Shown: positions 42,857 through 51,882 of the stretch, one piece after another
Layout: every line of letters starts with the position of its first letter
Numbering within the stretch: position 1 is the stretch's first letter
Source of the DNA: Devosia limi DSM 17137
GTDB lineage: Bacteria; Pseudomonadota; Alphaproteobacteria; Rhizobiales; Devosiaceae
Direction of reading: 5' to 3'
Length of the DNA stretch: 64,000 bases
Assembly (NCBI RefSeq): GCF_900128975.1
Contig: NZ_FQVC01000001.1
Span: forward strand, 518,479-582,478
Position numbers and translations under genes: made by a program
Notes under the pieces: model-generated
Database searches by the model: none
What the model saw: the letters and a program-made list of their open reading frames with translations, nothing else
Told to the model about the DNA's origin: nothing

Positions 42857-44124
42857 CCGTCGATCTCTGCAATAGCGGCGTCGACGCGTGCGCTATCCCA
42901 GGTGTCGAGGGTTGTCAGGGCGTCGTCCTTGACGCCCCAGATCAGGTAGGGACCGGTGACGTCGCCATTGGCATCGAAAGTGATCGGGCCGGTGGCGCCG
43001 ACATACCGCACAGGCTTGCCCTGGGCGATCAGTTCCTTGGCGCGCTTGAAGCCCTCCACGCCTGGATTGACCACTTCGCCCTCGCCACCGGTGATGAGGC
43101 GGATAGAGTCGCGCACCACTGTGCCATTGGCTTCGCCCCCCTGTTCCATGGCGAGCAGGGCCACGGCGGCGGCGTCATACATGGTGTGCAGGCCCGGGCC
43201 GTTTGGCGCGCTGCCGAACTTGGCCGACCAGGCGGTGTTGAACGCATCAACCGACGGCCCTTCAACCTGCGCATTGTCAATGCCGACGGCATTGCTCAGA
43301 TACTGGGCGCCCACGGCGTCGACGAACTCGTCGGCGCGCAGGGCGTTGCTCAGCAGCATGTTTTGCGTGCCGCCGAACGAGATCCATTCGCGTGCCGCCG
43401 TTGCGCCATCTGCCGGGAAGGCGATCAGGAACAACGCGTCGGGTTCACCCTGCAGGGCCGAATTGACTTCGGCGCGATAGGAGGCCTGCTCCTGGTTGTA
43501 GGCAGTCATGCTGGCGACTTGACCACCCAGGGCTTCGGTCGCAGCCTTGAACTGGCGCGACAGGCTCACGCCATAGTCCGAGTTCACATAGATGACGGCG
43601 ATGTTCTTGTAGCCCTTTTCGCGCGCGATATTGGCCATGACCACGGCCTGCGGACGATCGGTCGGCAAGGTGCGGAACCAGTAGCCATCCGTGCCGCCGC
43701 TCGCGGCCAGGTCGGTGAAGGATGGGGCGCTGGAGCAGCACGAGATCTGCGTCACCTTGGCCGGAACAGTGACCGAAGTCAGCACCGGCAGCGATACGCC
43801 CGACTGGATCGCGCCGAGCACGACCGGCACGTTTTCGATTTCGACAAGCGTCTTGGCGGCGTCCACCCCGACGTTGGGCGAGCCCTGATCGTCACGCAGC
43901 ACGTAGCGGATCTGGCAGCCATTGACGCCACCCGCTTCGTTGAACTGATCGACAGCCAACTGCCCGGCATCCCCAATCGCCGAACCGATAGCCGCCATGG
44001 ATCCGGTGATGGACAGCACCGCTCCGATCGAGACCTGGCAGTCCTGGGCACTCGCTGTAGTAGCCGTCCCAACCTGAAGGCCGGCGACCATAGCGCCCCC
44101 TAGCACAATGAGCTTCAAATTCAT
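42853..44124 (-). CDS. Branched-chain-type amino-acid ABC transporter binding protein (LivK family)
   Basis: A 423-residue exported protein with a signal peptide (MNLKLIVLGGAMVAGLQVG...ASA) and type I binding fold (VSIGAVLSITGSMAAIGSA; AVIYVNSDYGVSLSRQF). The start at ATG 44124 has GAGGG upstream. The ligand class includes leucine, but also aromatic acids and amides. It is the last gene of the liv operon, 203 bases after the livM-like gene, a gap that holds no recognisable gene and may include its own promoter. Several cysteines (DCQVS; ISCCSS) are unusual for the family. Confidence 0.9.
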   Translation of the reverse strand: MNLKLIVLGGAMVAGLQVGTATTASAQDCQVSIGAVLSITGSMAAIGSAIGDAGQLAVDQFNEAGGVNGCQIRYVLRDDQGSPNVGVDAAKTLVEIENVPVVLGAIQSGVSLPVLTSVTVPAKVTQISCCSSAPSFTDLAASGGTDGYWFRTLPTDRPQAVVMANIAREKGYKNIAVIYVNSDYGVSLSRQFKAATEALGGQVASMTAYNQEQASYRAEVNSALQGEPDALFLIAFPADGATAAREWISFGGTQNMLLSNALRADEFVDAVGAQYLSNAVGIDNAQVEGPSVDAFNTAWSAKFGSAPNGPGLHTMYDAAAVALLAMEQGGEANGTVVRDSIRLITGGEGEVVNPGVEGFKRAKELIAQGKPVRYVGATGPITFDANGDVTGPYLIWGVKDDALTTLDTWDSARVDAAIAEIDG

Positions 44125-44327
44125 GGTTTTCGTTCCCTCGACGCATGGTGTTGTCACGGCGCTGCGTCAGACAGCCGCTTTCCTGTCGCCGAGCTTCCCC
44201 AGGCCGAAACTGCCGGTGGGGTCGCTGCTGCGAAAAGCTCAAATGGAATGGGGACGGCCCGGGCCAAGGATCCTGCCGATTGACCGGATACGCCCCCGAT
44301 GCGCCGGTCATGACCCGGGCCGCCCAT

Positions 44328-45278
44328 TTAGCGTGGCCCCGCGTGCTTGGAGACCGTCTCGCGTTCTCCGATCAGGCCGCGCGGGCGGAACAGCAAGGTC
44401 AGCACGATCAGCAGGCCGATCAGGATCACCTGAATGGCGCCGCCCTGCGATTGGAACTGCACCGGCAGAACCTGGCTGATGAGCAGGCCGCTCATGGTCC
44501 ACAAGCCCCACACGCCGATGGCACCGGCGATGGCGCCGCGGTTATTGCCGGAGCCGCCTACGATCAGCATGGCCCAGATCTGGAAGGTGAGAATGGGCAG
44601 GAAATCGAGCGGGCTGACATAGCCGATAAAGCCGACATAGAGGCCGCCGGCAAACCCGATCAAGGTGCAGCCCAGCACGAAGGACTGGAGCCGGATCAGT
44701 ACCGGGTTCTTGCCGAGCGAGCGGGCTGCCGTTTCGTCCTCGCGGACCGCCTTCAGCACGCGGCCCCAGGGCGAGGTCACTGCCCGCTCGAGTGCGAGAT
44801 AGACCACCAGCGCCAGGATGGCGACGACACCGAGATAGAAGAGGTTGTAATGCGCCGGTGAACTGAACACATCGAGCATCGGGCGCGGCAGGCTGATAAG
44901 GCCCATGGCGCCACCGGTCAGGGCTTCAAAATTGAGCGCGATCAGCTGAATGCTGATGGCGATGCCGAAGGTGGCGATGGCCAGGTATTCCTCGCGCAGC
45001 CGGAGTGTCGCGAGACCGACGATCAATGCTGCCAGCGCAGCCAGTGCCGCACCCCCCAATACGCCGATGGGGAAGGGCAAGCCAAACCCGCCAATTGCCC
45101 CGGCGCGTTCCGGACCGATGAGGACGGCAGTGCCGTAGGCCCCGACGGCAAAGAAGCCAACGACACCGGCGTTGAACAGGCCTGTGAACCCCCATTGCAG
45201 GTTCAGACCCATGACAACGATCGAATAGGTCAGCGCGATGATCAGAAAGAAAACCAGATAGGCAGCAAAGCCGGTCAT
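44328..45278 (-). CDS. livM: Branched-chain-type ABC transporter permease (LivM-like)
   Basis: A 316-residue inner-membrane permease with the block LNLQWGFTGLFNAGVVGFFAVGAY near residue 24 and GFAGGLYVGFIGYVSPLDF; ARSLGKNP is the coupling loop. It overlaps the LivH-like gene by four bases. It forms the channel with LivH. Symbol by family resemblance only. Confidence 0.9.
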   Translation of the reverse strand: MTGFAAYLVFFLIIALTYSIVVMGLNLQWGFTGLFNAGVVGFFAVGAYGTAVLIGPERAGAIGGFGLPFPIGVLGGAALAALAALIVGLATLRLREEYLAIATFGIAISIQLIALNFEALTGGAMGLISLPRPMLDVFSSPAHYNLFYLGVVAILALVVYLALERAVTSPWGRVLKAVREDETAARSLGKNPVLIRLQSFVLGCTLIGFAGGLYVGFIGYVSPLDFLPILTFQIWAMLIVGGSGNNRGAIAGAIGVWGLWTMSGLLISQVLPVQFQSQGGAIQVILIGLLIVLTLLFRPRGLIGERETVSKHAGPR

Positions 45279-46183
45279 TTGGCACCTGCATGGTGGGCGC
45301 TGCCGAAAATGCCTGTCGGGCGCACATAGAGGACGATGAGCAGGATGATGAAGGGGACGGCCAGCTTGTAGCTGGGCGGGATGATGAAGACCGACAGCGA
45401 CTCAGCCAGGCCAACGATCAATCCCCCGACCACGGCGCCGAACACATTGCCCACGCCGCCGATAATGACGGCTGCAAACAGCGGCAGCAGCAGATGGAAC
45501 CCGATTTCCGGGCGCAATTGCACGGTCAGCCCGTAAAGCACGCCTGCCACTGCGGCCAAGGACGCACCGATGACCCAGGTCCAGCGGATCACGACGCGCG
45601 TGTCGATGCCGTTGACGCGGGCCAGTGTCGGGTTCTCCGCCAGCGCACGCATGGCCAGGCCCAGCCGTGTCCGCTGCAGGAAGAAGTGCAGGGATATGAC
45701 CGTAACGATGGTGAAGCCCAGCACGAAGAGCTGGTCGGGCAGGATGCGCAGGCCAGGTGCAACCGGCACCGCGATCTGCAGCGTATTGGAATAATACTGC
45801 GCACTGCCGCCGAAAATCAGCAGCACCACCATGCGCACCAGCAGCGAAACGCCGAACGAGCTGAAGACGATGGTCATGTCATTGGGGCGGCCATGGAGTG
45901 GCCGGAACACCAGGTGATCGATCATCAACGCCAGCAGTGACGTTAGCACCGCAGCGATGACCATGGCGATGATCAGCGGCAGGCCAAACGACAACGCGCC
46001 GAGCGGGGCCATGAATGGTCCCATCAAGGCCAGCGCGCCGAGCGCCATATAGGCGCCCCAGGTGATCATTTCGGCATGGGCGAAATTGGCGAAACGAAGG
46101 ATGCCCATGGTGAGCGTGAGGCCGATCGCGCCCAGCGCAATGATCGAGCCAGTCAGGATGCCGTCTGCGAGCGCCTGTAACAT
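45275..46183 (-). CDS. livH: Branched-chain-type ABC transporter permease (LivH-like)
   Basis: A 302-residue membrane protein with GAIGLTLTMGILRFANFAHAEM (the LivH start block), RPLHGRPNDM and MRALAENPTLARVNGID (coupling loop). The C-terminal GGVGNVFGAVVGGLIVGLAES is typical. The start codon overlaps the stop of the LivF-like gene by one base. Confidence 0.92.
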   Translation of the reverse strand: MLQALADGILTGSIIALGAIGLTLTMGILRFANFAHAEMITWGAYMALGALALMGPFMAPLGALSFGLPLIIAMVIAAVLTSLLALMIDHLVFRPLHGRPNDMTIVFSSFGVSLLVRMVVLLIFGGSAQYYSNTLQIAVPVAPGLRILPDQLFVLGFTIVTVISLHFFLQRTRLGLAMRALAENPTLARVNGIDTRVVIRWTWVIGASLAAVAGVLYGLTVQLRPEIGFHLLLPLFAAVIIGGVGNVFGAVVGGLIVGLAESLSVFIIPPSYKLAVPFIILLIVLYVRPTGIFGSAHHAGAK

Positions 46184-46914
46184 CAGCGTTTGCGCCCCCC
46201 GGCGCCAAGATAGATTGCAATGACTTCGGGATCTTGCGCCAAGGCGGACGAGACGCCTTCGACGCGGTTGCGGCCTTCGGCCAGCACATAGGTGCGGTGC
46301 GAGACGGCCATGGCCGCCTTGGCATTCTGCTCAACCATCAGCACCGAGACGCCGCTCTCGACCAGTTCACGCAGCCGCGCAAACACGTCCGAGACCATCA
46401 GGGGCGACAGCCCCGCGCTGGGCTCGTCCAGCATGATCAGGTGCGGATCGGTCAAAAGGGCGCGCGCGACGGCGAGCATTTGCCGCTGGCCGCCCGAAAG
46501 CACCTTTGCTTTCTTGTCGCGATATTGCTTGAGCGCGGGGAACTTGTCATAGGCCTTGCCGACCTGTTCCAGCGCCTTGGCCTTGGGCAATGACGAGGCG
46601 CCCAGCAGCAGATTCTCGTTGATGGTCAGTGTGGTAAAGACATTGTCCGTCTGCGGCACATAGGCAATGGACGCCGCTGCCATGCCATGAGTAGGCAGGC
46701 GGGTAATGTCTTTTCCTGCCAGGGTTACGCTGCCGGACGAAATCGGCAGCACGCCGGCAATGGCCTTGATCATGGTCGACTTGCCAGCGCCATTGGGGCC
46801 GATGATCGTAACCATCTCGGCCGCATCGACATGCATGCTCACCCCATGGATGATCGGCAGGTCTGGGCGATATCCGGCAACGACGTTGTTGGCCTGGAAT
46901 AAGTGGCCGCTCAT
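46183..46914 (-). CDS. livF: Branched-chain-type ABC transporter ATP-binding protein (LivF-like)
   Basis: A 243-residue ATPase with Walker A GPNGAGKST, VPQTDNVFTTLTINENLLLG, signature LSGGQRQM, Walker B LIMLDEPSAGLSP and VLMVEQNAKAAM. The start overlaps the LivG-like stop by four bases. It pairs with the LivG-like ATPase to drive uptake. Confidence 0.94.
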   Translation of the reverse strand: MSGHLFQANNVVAGYRPDLPIIHGVSMHVDAAEMVTIIGPNGAGKSTMIKAIAGVLPISSGSVTLAGKDITRLPTHGMAAASIAYVPQTDNVFTTLTINENLLLGASSLPKAKALEQVGKAYDKFPALKQYRDKKAKVLSGGQRQMLAVARALLTDPHLIMLDEPSAGLSPLMVSDVFARLRELVESGVSVLMVEQNAKAAMAVSHRTYVLAEGRNRVEGVSSALAQDPEVIAIYLGAGGRKR

Positions 46915-47720
46915 GCGTGCGCCCCTCCCAGATAGGCGTCTACGACGCGGGTGTCGGCGATAATGGTGGCTGCATCGCCCTCGGCGATGACCTGACCGGT
47001 GGCCATGACCACGATGCGGTCGCAGAGCGACATAACCAGATCCATATTGTGCTCGATGATGAGGAAGGTGATGCCCTGCTTGTTGAGGGCAACGATCCGA
47101 TCGACGATAGTGTCGAGCAGGGCTGGATTGACGCCTGCGCCCGGCTCATCAAGCAGGATGATCTTGGGGTCGGCCATCAGTGCCCGGGCCAGTTCGACCA
47201 GCTTTTGTTGCCCACCGGAAATGGCGCCGGCGAGTTGCCGTTCCACCGGCGTGAGGCCGCAGAACTCGATAATCGAGCGCGCCTTTTCCAGGTTTTCGCG
47301 CTCCTGGCGCGCCACCAGGCCGGGACGCAGCCAGCTGTTCCAGAATTTCTCGCCCGCCTGCCGCTCGGGCACCAGCATGACGTTCTCCAGGACGCTCATC
47401 TTTCCGAACGGACGGGGAATTTGAAAAGTCCGCGCCAGCCCGTTGGAAAAGACGCGGTGCGGCTTCAATTCATCAATGCGTGTCCCATCCAGGGTGATCG
47501 AGCCGCTATCGATTGGGCCTTCCCCCGCAATCGCGTTGAACAGCGTAGTCTTGCCGGCACCATTCGGTCCGATCAGCCCCGTGATCTTGCTTGCCTCGGC
47601 CACAAAGCTCACGCCGTCGACAGCGCGGTTGGCCCCAAAACTCTTGACTGCATCCTTGATCTGCAGTGCGCCCCTGGCTTGGGCTGTCGCAGCGCCTGTT
47701 GGCGGCGTCGTGTTGTGCAT
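46911..47720 (-). CDS. livG: Branched-chain-type ABC transporter ATP-binding protein (LivG-like)
   Basis: A 269-residue ATPase with Walker A GPNGAGKTT, RTFQIPRPFGKMSVLENVM (Q-loop region), signature ISGGQQKL, Walker B IILLDEPGAGVNP and FLIIEHNMDLVMSLCD. It is the first gene of the liv operon, which runs G-F-H-M-K. It is divergent from a Rid gene across 87 bases containing two TGATCA cores. Confidence 0.94.
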   Translation of the reverse strand: MHNTTPPTGAATAQARGALQIKDAVKSFGANRAVDGVSFVAEASKITGLIGPNGAGKTTLFNAIAGEGPIDSGSITLDGTRIDELKPHRVFSNGLARTFQIPRPFGKMSVLENVMLVPERQAGEKFWNSWLRPGLVARQERENLEKARSIIEFCGLTPVERQLAGAISGGQQKLVELARALMADPKIILLDEPGAGVNPALLDTIVDRIVALNKQGITFLIIEHNMDLVMSLCDRIVVMATGQVIAEGDAATIIADTRVVDAYLGGAHA

Positions 47721-47767
47721 ATTGTTCCAGCGCCCCTCTCACCCTGATTGAAGAAAGAGCATATTCG

Positions 47768-47788
47768 TGATCATGTGATCAAATCAAT
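47768..47788. promoter_or_regulatory. Tandem TGATCA-type operator between livG and a Rid gene
   Basis: TGATCA occurs at 47768-47773 and again at 47776-47781, the latter within TGTGATCAAATCAAT, which is identical to 14077-14091. The position between divergent genes suits control of both the liv operon and the Rid gene. Candidate GntR site. Confidence 0.65.
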
Positions 47789-47807
47789 ATCCTTTAGGAG
47801 TAAAATA

Positions 47808-48197
47808 ATGTCGGATGCGCGCTGGACCATCTCTTCGGGGTCGAAGTTCGAGAAAATGGCGGGCTATTCCCGGGCAGTGATCGATGGGGAATGGGTTTTC
47901 GTATCGGGAACAGCCGGCTACAACTTCGCCGACGGCTCGATCTCTGACGATGCGGCCGAACAAACGCGCCAGTCGCTGAAGACAATTGCGCATGCGCTGA
48001 CAGAAGCGGGTGCCAGCCTTTCCGATATCGTGCGCGTCCGCGTCTACGTTGCTGACCGCAAAGACGTGATGGGGGTGTCGGCGGTTCTGGGCGAAACCTT
48101 CAGCGATCCGCGTCCGACCAACACGACCATCATCTGTGGCTTCGCGATGGAAGAAATGAAGGTCGAACTGGAAGTGACGGCACTGAAGCGGCGCTAG
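47808..48197 (+). CDS. Rid superfamily protein, copy A of an inverted pair
   Basis: A 129-residue Rid-fold protein. The start at ATG 47808 has AGGAG upstream. It is clearly paralogous to the gene at 48307: both have SGSKFEK-AGYSRAV-DGEWVFVSGTAG and GETFSDPRPTNTTIICGF. The position of the catalytic arginine of RidA aligns with the Asn of PTNTT, so it lies outside the RidA subfamily. It may act on an enamine or amide derived from an imported amino acid; that is open. It is divergent from the liv operon under a shared candidate operator, which ties it to amino-acid uptake. Confidence 0.88.
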   Translation: MSDARWTISSGSKFEKMAGYSRAVIDGEWVFVSGTAGYNFADGSISDDAAEQTRQSLKTIAHALTEAGASLSDIVRVRVYVADRKDVMGVSAVLGETFSDPRPTNTTIICGFAMEEMKVELEVTALKRR

Positions 48198-48306
48198 CGC
48201 CTAATGGCCTGACCTGTCGATGGGCGCGCAACATCGCGCCCACCGATCCAGATCAGTGCAGGGGCGATCCTTTTGACGCGACTATCCTGGCGGCGTCGGG
48301 GAGCGC

Positions 48307-48696
48307 TCAATCGCGGCGTTTCAGCGCCGTGACTTCGATCTCCACCTTGATGTCCTCGACGGGAAAACCGCAGATGATGGTGGTGTTGGTCGGACGCGGA
48401 TCGCTGAAGGTCTCGCCCAGCACTTTTGACACGGTCATCACATCCCCGCGGTCGGCGATATAGACATTGAGGCGGACGATGTCGGCCAGGCTCGCGTCGG
48501 CCTGCTCCAGCGCATGCGCGATGGTCCGCAGCGATTGACGTGTCTGCTCTTCAGGATCGCCGGAGATCGAACCGTCGGCCCTATGCCCGGCCGTGCCCGA
48601 GACGAACACCCACTCGCCATCAACGACGGCCCTGGAATAGCCCGCGAGCTTTTCGAATTTCGAGCCCGAGGAAATCGCCCGGCGTTTCGTCGACAT
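48307..48696 (-). CDS. Rid superfamily protein, copy B of an inverted pair
   Basis: A 129-residue protein nearly collinear with the gene at 47808 and facing it tail to tail, 109 bases apart. It shares SGSKFEKLAGYSRAVVDGEW and the tail DPRPTNTTIICGF, with the same Asn in place of the RidA arginine. The start at ATG 48696 (MSTKRRAISSG) is supported by AGGTG upstream; a longer frame to 48822 overlaps the GntR gene. It starts 22 bases after the GntR stop and so probably shares that transcript. Confidence 0.88.
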   Translation of the reverse strand: MSTKRRAISSGSKFEKLAGYSRAVVDGEWVFVSGTAGHRADGSISGDPEEQTRQSLRTIAHALEQADASLADIVRLNVYIADRGDVMTVSKVLGETFSDPRPTNTTIICGFPVEDIKVEIEVTALKRRD

Positions 48697-48718
48697 GCGC
48701 GCACCTGCACGTTGGAGG

Positions 48719-49438
48719 TTAGGTTGAGACGTCGTCTTCCGACGCAAGGATGTCGAGAAGCAGGTCTTGGGAGGAGCGAATATCAGCCTCGCAGGCCGCA
48801 GCGAGTGCAGCCCAATCGGCATCCCGAATGGCCTCCACCATGGCTGCGTGCTGATCGGTGAACCCAGCCTTATGCCCGGCCTTGAGCAGGCCGCTCATTC
48901 GGTCGGACAGGAAGCGCACATAGGGGCCGGACCGCAGCCAGAGGTTCTCGATCTGGCTCATCAGAACCGGGCTGCCGGCGGCGCGGTAGATATGGAAGTG
49001 AAATGCCCGGTTGGCCGCCGTCATCTCTGTCGAGTTGCCGGCGGTGGCACTGGCGCGATGATGGGCGAGGATCTGTTCCAGCGCCGCAACATCATCGGAG
49101 GTCAGTCGCGGCCCGGCGATCCGCGCCGTGGCGCCTTCGACAATGATACGGGCCCGGCTGATGTCTTGCAGTTCGTCGGCGGTGATCGCCGGGACATAGG
49201 CCGTGCCGGCCGCCGAAATGCTCAGCGCGTTTTCCGAGGCCAGCCGTCGCAGGGCCTCGCGTACCGGCATATGCGAGGTTTGGAAGCGCTCCGACAGTGA
49301 GGCAATGGTGAAGGTCTTGCGAGCCTCAAAGGCCCCCGACATCAATGCATCGCGCAACTGCTCATACACCAGGTCATGAACGGTCTTGCGCGAAGAGACG
49401 GGCTTTAAGTCGCCAGTCGAGAACTTGCTGTCGAGCAA
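48719..49438 (-). CDS. GntR family (FCD-type) transcriptional regulator, paralogue of the one at 39890
   Basis: A 239-residue regulator starting at TTG 49438, with AAGGA seven bases upstream. The helix-turn-helix contains IASLSERFQTSHMPVREALR and the FCD domain has NRAFHFHIYRAAGSPVLMSQ. Its DNA-binding part is nearly the same as that of the regulator at 39890. A TGATCA core at 49487-49492 lies about 50 bases upstream, consistent with autoregulation. It is followed by the Rid gene at 48307. Confidence 0.9.
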   Translation of the reverse strand: MLDSKFSTGDLKPVSSRKTVHDLVYEQLRDALMSGAFEARKTFTIASLSERFQTSHMPVREALRRLASENALSISAAGTAYVPAITADELQDISRARIIVEGATARIAGPRLTSDDVAALEQILAHHRASATAGNSTEMTAANRAFHFHIYRAAGSPVLMSQIENLWLRSGPYVRFLSDRMSGLLKAGHKAGFTDQHAAMVEAIRDADWAALAAACEADIRSSQDLLLDILASEDDVST

Positions 49439-49484
49439 TTGACTGTCCTTGCGTTGCTACGGGTATGTCCACGCCAATTGCTAG

Positions 49485-49494
49485 TATGATCAAA
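49485..49494. promoter_or_regulatory. TATGATCAAA site upstream of the GntR gene
   Basis: TATGATCAAA differs from TTTGATCAAA at one base. It lies 47 bases before the TTG start of the GntR gene at 48719-49438. Candidate autoregulatory operator. Confidence 0.55.
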
Positions 49495-49583
49495 GCTGAC
49501 GATCGGCAATATATGGTCGGGCGTGACGCCCATGTTATTTTGGCGCAGCAGTCTGATGGCGATGGTCACGCGGAGCGGCCCGC

Positions 49584-50852
49584 TCATTTGGCGAACCTGT
49601 CCTTGAGCCGCGCCTGCAGTAGGGCCGCCGACGCGACAATGGGCGTGAACCGGTGGAAGGGCAGCGGGCGCAGTGGCCGCAGCGGGATCGGCAGTTTATC
49701 GATGGCCTCGCCCATGGCTGCCCGCGCCAGCACCCGACCGAGTTGGGCGGTCATGGCAATGCCGCGGCCATTGCAGCCTATGCCGCCAAACCAGCCTTCG
49801 CCGAATTGATACAGACGCGGCAGGAAGTCGGGCGTCATGGCAGCGGTGCCGGTCCAGACGATCTCCGGGCTCACTGCCTGGGGCAGATGGAGTTCGGTGC
49901 TGAGGCGCTCGGCGACGCTGGTTCCCAGGCGCGCGAATGCGCCGAACGGAACAATCGCCATGCCGCCACTGATGAGGCGATTGTCACGGTCGAGCCGATA
50001 GGTGAAGAGGTTCTGGCGGGTATCTCCGACGGGCCGGGCATCGGGCGCAATGCGCTGAACAATGGTGGGGTCGGTGGGCGTCGTGGCGATCTGATAGACC
50101 CGCAACGGCACGGCCGAGCGCCCCATCCGTGACGCAGCGCCCATGGTGAACGCATTGGTGCACAGCAGGACCTTATTAGCGCTGAGGCTGGCTCCGGAAC
50201 GCAGGGCAAGCCGCCAGCGACCGTCGTCTTTGGCGACGCCGTCGACGCACTGGTCTTCATGCACGGTGCCGCCGCGCCGCTGCACGCCAAGGGCAAGCCC
50301 GCGCAGATAGTCGAGAGGATGGATCGTGCCGCCCTCGGCGTCGAGCAGCGCGCCGGAATAGATATCCATGCCGGTTTGCTCGCGCACCTCATCCGCACCG
50401 ATGAACGAAACCGGGCGCCCCAGGTCACGCCACAGCGCGGCGCGCTTCTGCAACATTTCGGCGCCGGCGGCGCCATAGGCAGGATTGAGCCAGCCGGTCT
50501 GGCGGGCATCGCAACTGATGCCGTCCTCTTCGATCGCGCGAAACACCGCATTGGCGCCGTCTCCGACCAGTCGCAACAATGCGTTGCCGCGCTCTTCACC
50601 CAGCTTGGCGCGAACGGCCACAGGATCGGCCTTGGCAAAGTTGGGAACGACGAAGCCGGCATTCATGCCGCTGGCCCCGGCGCCGATCTTGCCGGCCTCC
50701 AATACGGCGACGGAATAGCCGGCACCGAGCAGTTCGCGTGCCGCCGTCATGCCGGTGAAGCCACCACCAATGATAGCGACGTCGACCTTGCTTGGTATGG
50801 CGCGGTCCGACTGCACCCGGTTGCGGGCAGTGCGTGTCCAAAGAGTCTCCAA
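49584..50852 (-). CDS. FAD-dependent amino-acid/amine oxidase (DadA-like)
   Basis: A 422-residue flavoprotein of the DAO family: VDVAIIGGGFTGMTAARELLGAG (FAD site) and a C-terminal GWFGGIGCNGRGIAMTAQLGR closing block. These oxidise D-amino acids, glycine, N-methyl amino acids or gamma-glutamylputrescine. It starts at TTG 50852, with GGAG nine bases upstream. It is the last gene of the minus-strand peptide transporter operon, 73 bases after the permease stop, so it likely acts on an imported amino compound. The substrate cannot be told from sequence. Confidence 0.88.
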   Translation of the reverse strand: METLWTRTARNRVQSDRAIPSKVDVAIIGGGFTGMTAARELLGAGYSVAVLEAGKIGAGASGMNAGFVVPNFAKADPVAVRAKLGEERGNALLRLVGDGANAVFRAIEEDGISCDARQTGWLNPAYGAAGAEMLQKRAALWRDLGRPVSFIGADEVREQTGMDIYSGALLDAEGGTIHPLDYLRGLALGVQRRGGTVHEDQCVDGVAKDDGRWRLALRSGASLSANKVLLCTNAFTMGAASRMGRSAVPLRVYQIATTPTDPTIVQRIAPDARPVGDTRQNLFTYRLDRDNRLISGGMAIVPFGAFARLGTSVAERLSTELHLPQAVSPEIVWTGTAAMTPDFLPRLYQFGEGWFGGIGCNGRGIAMTAQLGRVLARAAMGEAIDKLPIPLRPLRPLPFHRFTPIVASAALLQARLKDRFAK

Positions 50853-50925
50853 GCCTGTTCTCCAAAGGTCAGTAATCTGGCGGCCGCCGCAACCCTGCGG
50901 GGATGCCGGGCATCTCGATAAGGTC

Positions 50926-51882
50926 TCAGCCGCGCACGCGCGGATCGAGCACGATGTAGAGGAAGTCCACGATCAGGTTGGCGATAACGATGAAGAACCC
51001 TGCCAACATCACGACGCCGATGATCACGGGGCGGTCCTGCGTCTGAACGGACTGGACGGCCAGCGAGCCGATGCCCTGGAGGCCGAAGACCTGCTCGGTC
51101 ACCAGCGCTCCGCCCAGCAGTGCCGCGATATCGGCGCCCAGCTGGGTGGTCAGTGGCGAGAAGATCGAGCGGACGCCATGCTTGTAGATCACCTTGCGCT
51201 CGGACAGGCCCTTGGCCCGCGCGGTGCGGATATAGTCCTCGCCGAGAACTTCGAGCAATTGCCCGCGGGTCAGTCGCGCGTAGATGGCGGCCGATGTCAG
51301 GGCCAGGGTGAACCAGGGCAGGGCCATGTGCCACGCCCAGACGCCGGGATTGTCGAGAAATGGACGATAGCCACCCGGCGGAAACAGCGTAAAGCCGGCC
51401 TGCCGGGGCATGAAATAGAGGAAATAGAGGGCAGCCATGCCCAGCACGAAGGAGGGGAAGCTGACGCCGATCAGCACGAAGCCCTGTCCGACCCGGTCTC
51501 GCAGACTGCCGGGGTGGCGCGCCGACATGATGCCAATGGGAATGCCCATGCACAGCCACATGATGACGGCGCCGACGCAGAGCGAAATGGTCGCCGGCAT
51601 GCGGTTCTTGATCAGCTCGATCACCGGCTGCTGGTTGCGGTAGGAGTAGCCGAGGTCCCCGCTCAGGCTGCGCCCGAGAAAGCTCACATATTGCTCGATG
51701 ACTGGGCGGTCGAGGCCCAGATTCTCGCGCACCATGGCCACCTGGATCTCGGTGGCGCGCTCCCCGGCGACCATGCGCGCGGGGTCGCCGGGGGCGACGA
51801 AAAACAGGGTGAAGACGAAGCCGCTGAGCAGCAGCAGCACGAGCGCCGCAAAGCCGATGCGGCTGGCGATGAAGGAAATCAT
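50926..51882 (-). CDS. Peptide-type ABC transporter permease (DppB-like), second system
   Basis: A 318-residue permease with N-terminal FIASRIGFAALVLLLLSGF and VAPGDPARMV (DppB start block), the cytoplasmic loop EVLGEDYIRTARAKGLSERK and GGALVTEQVFGLQGIGSLA. It overlaps its partner gene by four bases. The operon order is binding protein-fused ATPase-DppC-DppB-DadA. Confidence 0.95.
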   Translation of the reverse strand: MISFIASRIGFAALVLLLLSGFVFTLFFVAPGDPARMVAGERATEIQVAMVRENLGLDRPVIEQYVSFLGRSLSGDLGYSYRNQQPVIELIKNRMPATISLCVGAVIMWLCMGIPIGIMSARHPGSLRDRVGQGFVLIGVSFPSFVLGMAALYFLYFMPRQAGFTLFPPGGYRPFLDNPGVWAWHMALPWFTLALTSAAIYARLTRGQLLEVLGEDYIRTARAKGLSERKVIYKHGVRSIFSPLTTQLGADIAALLGGALVTEQVFGLQGIGSLAVQSVQTQDRPVIIGVVMLAGFFIVIANLIVDFLYIVLDPRVRG

